From Inquilinus sp039594555 (GTDB lineage: Bacteria > Pseudomonadota > Alphaproteobacteria > DSM-16000 > Inquilinaceae), in NCBI RefSeq assembly GCF_039594555.1, contig NZ_JBCNNF010000032.1, positions 1 through 29,102 of the forward strand: 29,102 nucleotides of DNA. The letters are read 5' to 3'. The position numbers and the translations under genes are program-made. Positions 22,806 through 29,102 of this stretch are shown one piece after another (the first letter of the stretch is position 1; every line of letters begins with the position of its first letter). The notes below the pieces were generated by a model. It was not told the origin of the DNA and did not search any database. It saw only the letters and a program-made list of their open reading frames with translations.

Positions 22806-24484
22806 GCGCGACGCCACCTTCCGCGGAGCGGGCGCTGATCCTGGCCCCGCAGGGCCGCGACGCGCCGGTGGCCCGCGGCATCCTGCGGGAGGCGTCGATC
22901 CAGGCGGAGATCTGCCAGGATCTGGCGCAGCTTCTCGCCGAGATCCGCCGGGGGGCCGAGCTGGCCATCATCACCGAGGAGGCGCTGGCCGGCGTCGACG
23001 TCGCGCCGCTGACGCGATGGGTGTCGTCGCAGCCGCCCTGGTCGGACTTTCCCTTCGTGGTGCTGACCCGGCATGGCGGCGGGCTGGAGCGGAACCCGAC
23101 CGCCGCCCGCCTGACCGGCCTGCTCGGCAACGTCGCCTTCCTGGAGCGCCCGTTCCACCCGACCACGCTGGTCAGCGTGGTGCAGACCGCGCTGCGCGGC
23201 CGCCAGCGCCAATACGAGGCCCGGCGGCTGAACGAGGACCTGGAATCGCGGGTGCAGGAGCGGACGGCCGAGCTGGCCGCCGCCAACCGCCAGCTGCTGG
23301 CCCAGATCGACGAGCGCGAGCGGGTGGAATCGACCCTGCGCCAGATGCAGCGGCTCGAGGCGGTCGGCCAGCTCACCTCCGGCGTGGCGCATGACTTCAA
23401 CAACCTGCTGACCGTGATCCTGGGCAACATCTCCTTCCTGGAGCGTGGGCTCGCCCAGGCCGGGCTCGACGGCGCCATGGAACGGCGGCTCGGCTACATG
23501 CGGATCGCGGCGGAGCGCGGCGCCAAGCTGACCGACCAGCTGCTCGCCTTCTCCCGCCGCCAGCGGCTGGAGCCGCGGACGATCGACCTGAACGTCACGC
23601 TCGCCGACATGCACAACCTGCTGCAGAGCACGATGGGCGGTCGCATCCGGATCGAGACCCGGATGACCGACGGGCTGTGGCTGGCGCTGGCCGACCCGAC
23701 GCAGGTCGAACTGGCGGTGCTGAACCTGGCGATCAACGCCCGCGACGCCATGGAGGCGGGCGGCACCCTCAGCGTCACCACCGCCAATGTCACGCGCGGC
23801 CCGCCCGCCTCGCCGGAGCAGCCGGCAGCGGGCGACTATGTCGAGATCTGCGTCAGGGATACCGGCACCGGGATGACGGAGGAGGTGCGGGCCAAGGCGC
23901 TGGAGCCCTTCTTCACCACCAAGGAGGTCGGCAAGGGCTCCGGCCTGGGCCTCAGCCAGGTGCTGGGCTTCGCCAAGCAGTCCGGCGGCGGCGTGAGCAT
24001 CGACACCGCGCCGGGCCGGGGCACGGCGATCTGCATCTACCTGCCGCGGACGCGGGAGGCGGCCGCGGCGCCGGACGGGGGGCCGGCGGCGGCGTCCGCC
24101 ACCGTCCGGGCGGCCCGGATCCTGGTGGTGGACGACGACAATGCGGTGCGCGAGATCACAGCGGCGATGCTGCGCGAGCTGGGGCATCGCGTGCTGGAGG
24201 CCGGCAGCGGCGGCGCCGCGCTGGAGCTGCTGGAGAGCGAGCCCGGCATCGAGCTGATGGTGGTCGACTTCGCCATGCCGGGGATGAACGGCGCCGAGCT
24301 GGCGCGCCATGCCCGGCAGCGGCGGCCGGGCCTGCCGCTGCTGTTCGTCACCGGCTTCATCGACCGCGCCGCCCTGTCCGGCATCGCCGACGCGCAGATC
24401 CTGGGCAAGCCCTTCGGCCATGACGAGCTGGCCCGGAAGATCGCGTCCGTCCTGCACAGCGAGGCGCAGGCCGCCGGACCGTGA
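22802..24484 (+). CDS. Hybrid histidine kinase with pseudo-receiver and C-terminal receiver
   Basis: This 560-residue soluble protein has three parts. Residues ~8-130 resemble a receiver fold but lack the acidic pair and phospho-aspartate (IITEEAL at the usual aspartate strand), so it is a pseudo-receiver. A coiled coil (~135-185) leads into the HisKA domain with H197 (SGVAHDFNNLLTVI), and an HATPase with N312, D353 (DTGTGM) and GKGSGLGL (377-384). The C-terminal receiver (437-550) has DDD at 444-446, phospho-acceptor D489 and K536. No transmembrane segment is seen. Translation is coupled to the KaiC-like gene by an ATGA overlap, so the ATPase probably provides or modulates the input. The final output is not encoded nearby. 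Confidence 0.92.
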   Translation: MSATPPSAERALILAPQGRDAPVARGILREASIQAEICQDLAQLLAEIRRGAELAIITEEALAGVDVAPLTRWVSSQPPWSDFPFVVLTRHGGGLERNPTAARLTGLLGNVAFLERPFHPTTLVSVVQTALRGRQRQYEARRLNEDLESRVQERTAELAAANRQLLAQIDERERVESTLRQMQRLEAVGQLTSGVAHDFNNLLTVILGNISFLERGLAQAGLDGAMERRLGYMRIAAERGAKLTDQLLAFSRRQRLEPRTIDLNVTLADMHNLLQSTMGGRIRIETRMTDGLWLALADPTQVELAVLNLAINARDAMEAGGTLSVTTANVTRGPPASPEQPAAGDYVEICVRDTGTGMTEEVRAKALEPFFTTKEVGKGSGLGLSQVLGFAKQSGGGVSIDTAPGRGTAICIYLPRTREAAAAPDGGPAAASATVRAARILVVDDDNAVREITAAMLRELGHRVLEAGSGGAALELLESEPGIELMVVDFAMPGMNGAELARHARQRRPGLPLLFVTGFIDRAALSGIADAQILGKPFGHDELARKIASVLHSEAQAAGP

Positions 24485-24492
24485 CGATCCGG

Positions 24493-25104
24493 TCAGGCCG
24501 CGTCGGCCGGCCGGCGGGCGGCCTCGAACAGCCGGCCGCCGAGGGCGCGGGCGGCGGCCAGGGCCTCGGCCGGATCCACCGCATCCGGCGGCACCAGCAG
24601 CAGCTCCGAGGTCGCGACCGGGGCGCCGCAATAGCCGAAGATGCCGTGGTCGATCTGCGTCCTCATGGCGACGTCATAGCCATGCCGCACATAGGTGCCA
24701 CGGTCGGCGCCGCCAAGGCCGACGAGATGGACCGGCAGGCGGCCCAGCTTCTTCTCGGTCCTGCCTCCGGGGACCTCGTCATAGGCCCAGCCATTGGCGA
24801 AGACCCGGTCGATCCAGCCCTTCATCAGCCCGGGCATCGACCACCAATAGACCGGATAGACCAGCACCAGCGCGTCGGCGCGGTCGATCCGCGCCTGTTC
24901 GGCCACCACGTCGGCCGGGGGCGCCGCCTGCTTGAGATGGGCGGCTTGATCGGCGGCGCCGAAGCGCGGGTCGAAGCCCTCCGCCGTCAGGTCGGCGATC
25001 TCGGCGGTGTGGCCGGACCGTGCGATGCCCTCGGCGATCCGGGCGGCGGCGGCATGGGTCAGCGAGGCGGAATCGGGATGCGAGACGACGACGAGCGCGT
25101 GCAT
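24493..25104 (-). CDS. NAD(P)H:quinone oxidoreductase, flavodoxin-like fold
   Basis: This 203-residue protein is of the KefF/MdaB/NQO type, which reduces quinones or electrophiles with NAD(P)H and FMN or FAD. The N-terminal MHALVVVSHPDSASLTHA forms the flavin-phosphate loop, and VYPVYWWSMPGLMKGWIDRVFANGWAYD is the diagnostic core segment. ATG 25104 has AGGAG nine bases upstream. It is convergent with the hybrid kinase (8-base gap) and divergent from a TetR gene with a shared operator, so it is very likely induced when quinone or electrophile stress relieves that repressor. Confidence 0.92.
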   Translation of the reverse strand: MHALVVVSHPDSASLTHAAAARIAEGIARSGHTAEIADLTAEGFDPRFGAADQAAHLKQAAPPADVVAEQARIDRADALVLVYPVYWWSMPGLMKGWIDRVFANGWAYDEVPGGRTEKKLGRLPVHLVGLGGADRGTYVRHGYDVAMRTQIDHGIFGYCGAPVATSELLLVPPDAVDPAEALAAARALGGRLFEAARRPADAA

Positions 25105-25125
25105 GCCGGCAGCTCCTGCAGGTGA

Positions 25126-25154
25126 TTGCGGGGGAGGGATAAGTGCTATATACT
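25126..25154 (+). promoter_or_regulatory. Probable sigma-70 promoter of the tetR gene
   Basis: TTGCGG (25126-25131) and TATACT (25149-25154) are spaced by 17 bases. The -10 matches consensus in five of six positions, the -35 in three. The -10 lies within the left arm of the operator palindrome, as expected for repression. Confidence 0.5.
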
Positions 25155-25181
25155 TTTAGTAAGTTACGTTTGGTATATAGC
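25145..25181. promoter_or_regulatory. TetR operator between quinone reductase and regulator
   Basis: GCTATATAC (25145-25153) and GTATATAGC (25173-25181) are perfect 9-bp inverted arms, with a smaller inner palindrome GTAAGTTAC (25159-25167). The right arm ends one base before the tetR start codon, overlapping where its ribosome site should be, so binding would block both divergent genes. Confidence 0.75.
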
Positions 25182-25182
25182 C

Positions 25183-25797
25183 ATGTCAAGCATCGCCGCG
25201 AGAGAATCCGATCCCCAGCCGCGCCGCCGCCTGTCGCGGGAGGAGCGGCACCGCCAGCTGATGGACGCCGCCTGGGCGCTGATCCGGGAGGAGGGGACGG
25301 AGGCGCTGACGCTCGGCCGGCTGGCCGAGCGGGCGGGCGTCACCAAGCCGGTGGTCTACGATCATTTCGGCGATCGCACCGGGCTGCTGATCGCGCTGTA
25401 CCGGGAGTTCGACGACCGCCAGACCGCCCGGCTGCAGGCCGCGCTGGCGACGGACGAGCCGACCTTGGCGGGGCGGGCCGAGGTGATCGCCGCCGCCTAT
25501 CTCGACTGCGTGCTGGCCCAGGGCCGTGAGATTCCGGGCGTGGTCGCGGCGCTGACCAGCTCGCCGGAGCTGGAGCGGGTGAAGCGCGAATGCGACGCGG
25601 CGTTCCGCGAGACCTGCCGCGCCGCCCTCGCGCCCTTCGCCCCGGCCGGCGCCATCGCGCCCGCCGGCCTGTGGGCCATGCTCGGCGCCGCCGAGGCCCT
25701 GTCCGCCGCCGCGGTCAACGGCGAGATTACCGCCGCCGAGGCGCTGGCGGAATTGGCCGAGACCATCGTCGCGATGGTTGCTAGGAGTCGGGGGTGA
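25183..25797 (+). CDS. TetR/AcrR-family repressor, divergent from quinone reductase
   Basis: This 204-residue regulator has a TetR DNA-binding domain at residues ~20-70 (RHRQLMDAAWALIREEG, then a helix-turn-helix at RLAERAGVTKPVVYDHFGDRTGLL). ATG 25183 (MSSIAARES) is chosen because the upstream in-frame alternative at 25126 would read through promoter and operator. No clear Shine-Dalgarno precedes it: the operator arm occupies that space, so the message may be nearly leaderless. It probably represses itself and the quinone reductase. It ends 46 bases before tarD; read-through into tarD is possible but no direct link is visible. Confidence 0.9.
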   Translation: MSSIAARESDPQPRRRLSREERHRQLMDAAWALIREEGTEALTLGRLAERAGVTKPVVYDHFGDRTGLLIALYREFDDRQTARLQAALATDEPTLAGRAEVIAAAYLDCVLAQGREIPGVVAALTSSPELERVKRECDAAFRETCRAALAPFAPAGAIAPAGLWAMLGAAEALSAAAVNGEITAAEALAELAETIVAMVARSRG

Positions 25798-25843
25798 CGC
25801 CGGGCGGGACGGCCGGCCATTCCGCACGAAAGGGCAAGCCAGC

Positions 25844-27007
25844 ATGCGCATCGTCGATGTCGTGGAGGTGACGAAGCCGATCGCCTCCCCGATCCGCAAT
25901 GCCTATATCGACTTCTCGAAGATGACCGCCAGCCTGGTGGCGGTGGTGACCGACGTGGTGCGCGACGGCCGCCGGGTCGTCGGTTACGGCTTCAACTCGA
26001 ACGGCCGCTACGGCCAGGGCGGGCTGATCCGCGAGCGCTTCCGCGACCGCGTCCTGGCGGCGGAGCCGGCGAGCCTGATCGATGACGACGGCGACAATCT
26101 CGACCCGCACAGGATCTGGGCGGCGATGATGGCCAATGAGAAGCCGGGCGGGCATGGCGAGCGCTCGGTCGCGGTCGGCACCATCGATATGGCGGTGTGG
26201 GACGCGGTCGCCAAGATCGCCGGCCAGCCGCTGTTCCGCCTGCTGGCCCAGCGCAAGGGCCGCGAGGCGAACCCGCGCGTCTTCGTCTACGCGGCCGGCG
26301 GCTACTACTACCCCGGCAAGGACAATTCGGCGCTGCGGGCGGAGATGCGCGGCTATCTCGATCGCGGCTACACCGTGGTGAAGATGAAGATCGGTGGCGC
26401 CCCGATCGCCGAGGACCGCGCCCGCATCGAGGCGGTGCTGGCCGAGATCGGTGGCCAGGCCCGGCTGGCGGTCGACGCCAATGGCCGCTTCGACCTGGAG
26501 ACCGCGATCGCCTATGCCAAGATGCTGCGGGACTATCCGCTGTTCTGGTACGAGGAGGCTGGCGATCCGCTGGACTACGCGCTGCAGGCCGCGCTGGCGG
26601 AGTTCTATCCCGGGCCGATGGCGACCGGCGAGAACCTGTTCTCGCACCAGGATGCGCGCAACCTGCTGCGCTATGGCGGCATGCGGCCGGACCGCGACTG
26701 GCTGCAATTCGACTGTGCCCTGTCCTACGGGCTGGTCGAGTATCTCCGCACCCTCGACGTGCTGGCCCAGCTCAGCTGGTCGCCGTCGCGCTGCATCCCG
26801 CATGGCGGGCACCAGATGTCGCTGAACATCGCCGCCGGCCTCGGCCTCGGCGGCAATGAGAGCTATCCGGACCTGTTCCAGCCCTATGGCGGCTTCCCGG
26901 ACGGGGTGCGGGTCGAGGACGGCCACATCACCATGCCCGAGCTGCCGGGCATCGGCTTCGAGGGCAAGTCGGACCTGATCGCGGTGATGCGGGCGCTGGC
27001 GGAGTAG
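25844..27007 (+). CDS. tarD: D(-)-tartrate dehydratase
   Basis: This 387-residue enolase-superfamily enzyme dehydrates D-tartrate to oxaloacetate with Mg2+. The sequence matches remembered Bradyrhizobium TarD (389 residues) almost segment by segment. Catalytic residues fall at K182 in KMK, metal ligands at D211, E237 and E263, and H320, each two positions below the TarD numbering K184, D213, E239, E265 and H322. ATG 25844 is chosen because MRIVDVVEVTKPI is the conserved N-terminus and AAGGG precedes it. Neither a tartrate transporter nor a dedicated regulator is adjacent, so it appears to be a lone catabolic gene behind the TetR/quinone reductase pair. Confidence 0.93.
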   Translation: MRIVDVVEVTKPIASPIRNAYIDFSKMTASLVAVVTDVVRDGRRVVGYGFNSNGRYGQGGLIRERFRDRVLAAEPASLIDDDGDNLDPHRIWAAMMANEKPGGHGERSVAVGTIDMAVWDAVAKIAGQPLFRLLAQRKGREANPRVFVYAAGGYYYPGKDNSALRAEMRGYLDRGYTVVKMKIGGAPIAEDRARIEAVLAEIGGQARLAVDANGRFDLETAIAYAKMLRDYPLFWYEEAGDPLDYALQAALAEFYPGPMATGENLFSHQDARNLLRYGGMRPDRDWLQFDCALSYGLVEYLRTLDVLAQLSWSPSRCIPHGGHQMSLNIAAGLGLGGNESYPDLFQPYGGFPDGVRVEDGHITMPELPGIGFEGKSDLIAVMRALAE

Positions 27008-27048
27008 GGGCCGATCCCTCAGCAGTACCAACGCCCCGAAACAAGATC

Positions 27049-27132
27049 CGTCATGGCGAGCCCCGCAGGGGCGTGGCCATCCAGCGGTACCGGCCCCTGG
27101 ATGGCCACGTCGCTTCGCTCCTCGCCATGACG
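27049..27132. repeat. 84-bp nested inverted repeat
   Basis: Perfect 12-bp outer arms CGTCATGGCGAG/CTCGCCATGACG enclose perfect 12-bp inner arms GTGGCCATCCAG/CTGGATGGCCAC, plus a small CCCCGCAGGGG hairpin. The layout (TCAT at the ends, CCAG/CTGG inside) echoes the 78-bp repeats, but the sequence is a different family. It sits between the convergent tarD and gamma-glutamyltransferase 3' ends. Confidence 0.88.
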
Positions 27133-27168
27133 AGAAGGGCAAGCGGAAGAGAATACTATCGGCTGTGC

Positions 27169-28974
27169 CTACCGCCCCACCGCATAGGCCTGCATCAGCC
27201 GCGGCGTGGCGGCGGCGTGCAGCAGGCCGTCGGGGTCGCGGGAGGCCGCGACCAGGCGGCCGACGGTCCATTCCGGCGCCTCCTCCAGCGCATGGCCGCG
27301 GCGGCGCAGCTCCGCCAGCACCTCGGGGCCGAAGCTCTCCTCGGCCAGCAGATGGCCGGGCTTGCGCTCGCGCGGGTAGAAGGAGCTCGGGAAATGCGCC
27401 GTGTGGAACATCGGCTGCTCGATCGCTTCCTGCAGGTTCAGCCCGTGATGGACATGGCGCAGGAACAGCTGCAGCTGCCACTGCTCCTGCTGGTCGCCGC
27501 CCGGCGACCCGAAGGCCAGGTACGGCTTGCCGTCGCGCAGCGCCAGCGACGGGGTCAGGGTGGTGCGCGGCCGCTTGCCCGGCGCCAGGCTGGTCGGCAG
27601 GTCCGGCTCCAGCCAGAACATCTGGCCGCGGCTGTTCAGCATGAAGCCCAGCTCCGGGATCACCGGCGAGGATTGCAGCCAGCCGCCCGACGGCATCGCC
27701 GCCACCATGTTGCCCCAGCGGTCGACCGCGTCGATGTGGACGGTGTCGCCGCGCCGGGCCGACAGCATGTCGGCCATGGTCGGCTCGTTCGCCGCCAGGT
27801 CCTTCAGCGCCGTGCCGCTGACCTTGGACAGCCGCTCCAGCACCGCCATCACCCGGTCGACCTGGGCCTCGTAGCCCGGCACCCGGCCGGGCCGCAGCTC
27901 GCGCGAGGCGGTGGCGCCGATCAGGCCGCGGCGGGCGTCGCTGTAGGCGTCGGACAGCAGCGCCTCGACCGGCACGTCGACGAAGTCGGGGTCGCCGTAA
28001 TAGGCCTCGCGGTCGGCGAAGGCGAGCTTCATCGCCTCGGTCACCGTGTGCACGAAATCGGCGCTGGCCGGGCCCATCGAGGCGATGTCGATGTCCTTCA
28101 GCAGGGCCAGGGTCTGCAGGAACACCGGGCCCTGGCCCCAGGGCCGGATCTTGGCGACCGTGTGGCCGTGATAGTCGTAGGTCAGCGGCGCCTCATAGGC
28201 CGGCCGCCAGCGGGCTAGGTCGTCGCCGGTAATGACGCCGCGATGGCGCCGGCCGCTCTCGTCCATCACCTCGGTGCTGCGCGAGAACCGGTCGATCGCC
28301 TCGGCCACGAAGCCCTTGTAGAAGGCATCGTACGCCGCTTCGGCCTGGCGCTCGCGATCGCCGCCAACGGCCTCGGCCTCGCGGATCACCCGCTTCCAGG
28401 TCTCGGCCAGGGTGGGGTTGCGGAACAGCTGCCGGGCCTTCGGCCCCGACCCGCCGGGCAGGAACAGGGCGGCGGAGGTCGGCCATTCCGCCTCGAAGAA
28501 GTCCTTGAGGCCGGCGATGGTGTCGGCGACGCGCGGCAGCACCGGGTGGCCGCCCTCGGCATAGTGGATCGCCGGCTCCAGCACGTCGCGCACGGTCAGC
28601 AGGCCATGGTCTCGCAGCAGCGTCATCCAGGCGCCGAAGGAGCCGGGGACGACGGTCGCCAGCAGGCCGTTGCCGGGGATCAGCTCCAGCCCTTCGCTCT
28701 TGTAATGGGCGATGGTGGCGCCGGCCGGGGCCGGGCCCTGGCCGCACAGCACCTCGGTCTTCCCGGTCTTGGCCGAATGGAACACCACCGGCACGTCACC
28801 GCCGGGGCCGACCAGATGCGGCTCCACCACCTGCAGCACGAAGGCGGTGGCGATGCAGGCGTCGAAGGCGTTGCCGCCGCGCTCCAGCATGGCCATGCCG
28901 GCGGCGCTGCCGAGCCAGTGCGTCGCGGTGACCATGCCGAAGGTGCCGAGCAGTTCGGGGCGGGTGGTGAACAT
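27169..28974 (-). CDS. Gamma-glutamyltransferase-family protein
   Basis: This 601-residue N-terminal nucleophile amidohydrolase-type precursor would cleave gamma-glutamyl amides such as glutathione. The N-terminal GMVTATHWLGSAAGMAMLERGGNAFDA segment is the family opening. The expected autocleavage site and nucleophile is T411 in GDTVHIDAVDRWGN, a variant of the usual TTH motif. GKRPRTTLTPSL and GSPGGDQQ provide substrate-loop elements. No signal peptide is visible, unlike periplasmic GGTs. ATG 28974 follows the permease stop by eight bases, with GAGAG upstream, so it is the downstream gene of a peptide transporter operon. It may belong to a GGT-like subfamily with a different acyl donor. Confidence 0.9.
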   Translation of the reverse strand: MFTTRPELLGTFGMVTATHWLGSAAGMAMLERGGNAFDACIATAFVLQVVEPHLVGPGGDVPVVFHSAKTGKTEVLCGQGPAPAGATIAHYKSEGLELIPGNGLLATVVPGSFGAWMTLLRDHGLLTVRDVLEPAIHYAEGGHPVLPRVADTIAGLKDFFEAEWPTSAALFLPGGSGPKARQLFRNPTLAETWKRVIREAEAVGGDRERQAEAAYDAFYKGFVAEAIDRFSRSTEVMDESGRRHRGVITGDDLARWRPAYEAPLTYDYHGHTVAKIRPWGQGPVFLQTLALLKDIDIASMGPASADFVHTVTEAMKLAFADREAYYGDPDFVDVPVEALLSDAYSDARRGLIGATASRELRPGRVPGYEAQVDRVMAVLERLSKVSGTALKDLAANEPTMADMLSARRGDTVHIDAVDRWGNMVAAMPSGGWLQSSPVIPELGFMLNSRGQMFWLEPDLPTSLAPGKRPRTTLTPSLALRDGKPYLAFGSPGGDQQEQWQLQLFLRHVHHGLNLQEAIEQPMFHTAHFPSSFYPRERKPGHLLAEESFGPEVLAELRRRGHALEEAPEWTVGRLVAASRDPDGLLHAAATPRLMQAYAVGR

Positions 28975-28982
28975 GATGTCTC

Positions 28983-29102
28983 TCAGCTTTCGCGGGGGTC
29001 GAGGGCGTCGCGCAATCCGTCGCCCAGCAGGTTGAAGCCCAGCACGACCAGGAAGATCGCGCCGCCCGGGAAGACCGACATCCAGGGCGCCTGGCTCATG
29101 AA
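28983..29102 (-). CDS. Peptide-type ABC permease (DppC-like), C-terminal 39 residues
   Basis: The right edge holds the end of a minus-strand gene. Its 39 visible codons include SVFPGGAIFLVVLGFNLLGD and end in GLRDALDPRES, which is the standard C-terminus of DppC-class permeases (compare GLNLLGDWLRDVLDP in the permease ending at 18245). The stop codon is TGA at 28985-28983. The gene continues beyond the window. It implies a second oligopeptide-type importer linked to the gamma-glutamyltransferase gene. Confidence 0.88.
   Translation of the reverse strand, partial: FMSQAPWMSVFPGGAIFLVVLGFNLLGDGLRDALDPRES

Noticed and set aside
1..29102. Search for tRNA, rRNA, insertion sequence, prophage or CRISPR features
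   Set aside because: No rRNA or tRNA-like segments, transposase or integrase motifs, or regularly spaced repeats were seen.

Overview
The window is almost entirely GC-rich DNA with alphaproteobacterial-style gene content: a Bradyrhizobium-type tartrate dehydratase, a KaiC-like/hybrid-kinase pair, many TetR/target pairs, and dispersed palindromic repeats of the '...PGLTR...VKPGHD' kind. A Rhodospirillales or Rhizobiales-like organism is the best guess, but the genus cannot be fixed from this sequence alone. The first ~410 bases are different. They are AT-rich and encode an internal piece of an Acinetobacter-like D-alanine--D-alanine ligase that stops abruptly where GC-rich sequence begins, inside a second truncated gene. 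This is most simply a chimeric assembly or contaminant join.

Left part (411-9925, all minus strand). A three-gene catabolic operon holds an FAD subunit, a fused [2Fe-2S]/molybdopterin hydroxylase, and a 6-hydroxynicotinate-reductase-like Fe-S protein cut off by the join. It is preceded by a GTATAC-centred palindrome. Next come an Old Yellow Enzyme plus penicillin-acylase pair, and a TetR repressor divergent from a Bcr/CflA-type drug exporter with a clear palindromic operator between them.

Middle (10083-20904). After the exporter and a convergent terminator there is an SDR/TetR divergent pair with two copies of one operator. A tightly coupled gsiABCD-like peptide importer follows: fused double ATPase, solute-binding protein, two permeases, then an M14-type metallopeptidase. 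The solute-binding gene carries a 78-bp double-hairpin repeat in frame between its start codon and its signal peptide. A four-hairpin repeat separates the peptidase from a convergent SDR.

Right part (21309-29102). A KaiC-like double ATPase is translationally coupled to a hybrid histidine kinase with an N-terminal pseudo-receiver. Then come a quinone reductase/TetR divergent pair with a long inverted-repeat operator, a D(-)-tartrate dehydratase (tarD), another hairpin repeat, and a gamma-glutamyltransferase directly downstream of the 3' end of a second peptide-type ABC permease.

Themes are peptide/amide scavenging (penicillin acylase, M14 peptidase, GGT, two importers), oxidative or heterocycle catabolism, three locally regulated TetR switches, and one KaiC-based signalling module. 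The most unusual features are the in-frame repeat in the signal-peptide region and the KaiC-like module with altered phosphosites.
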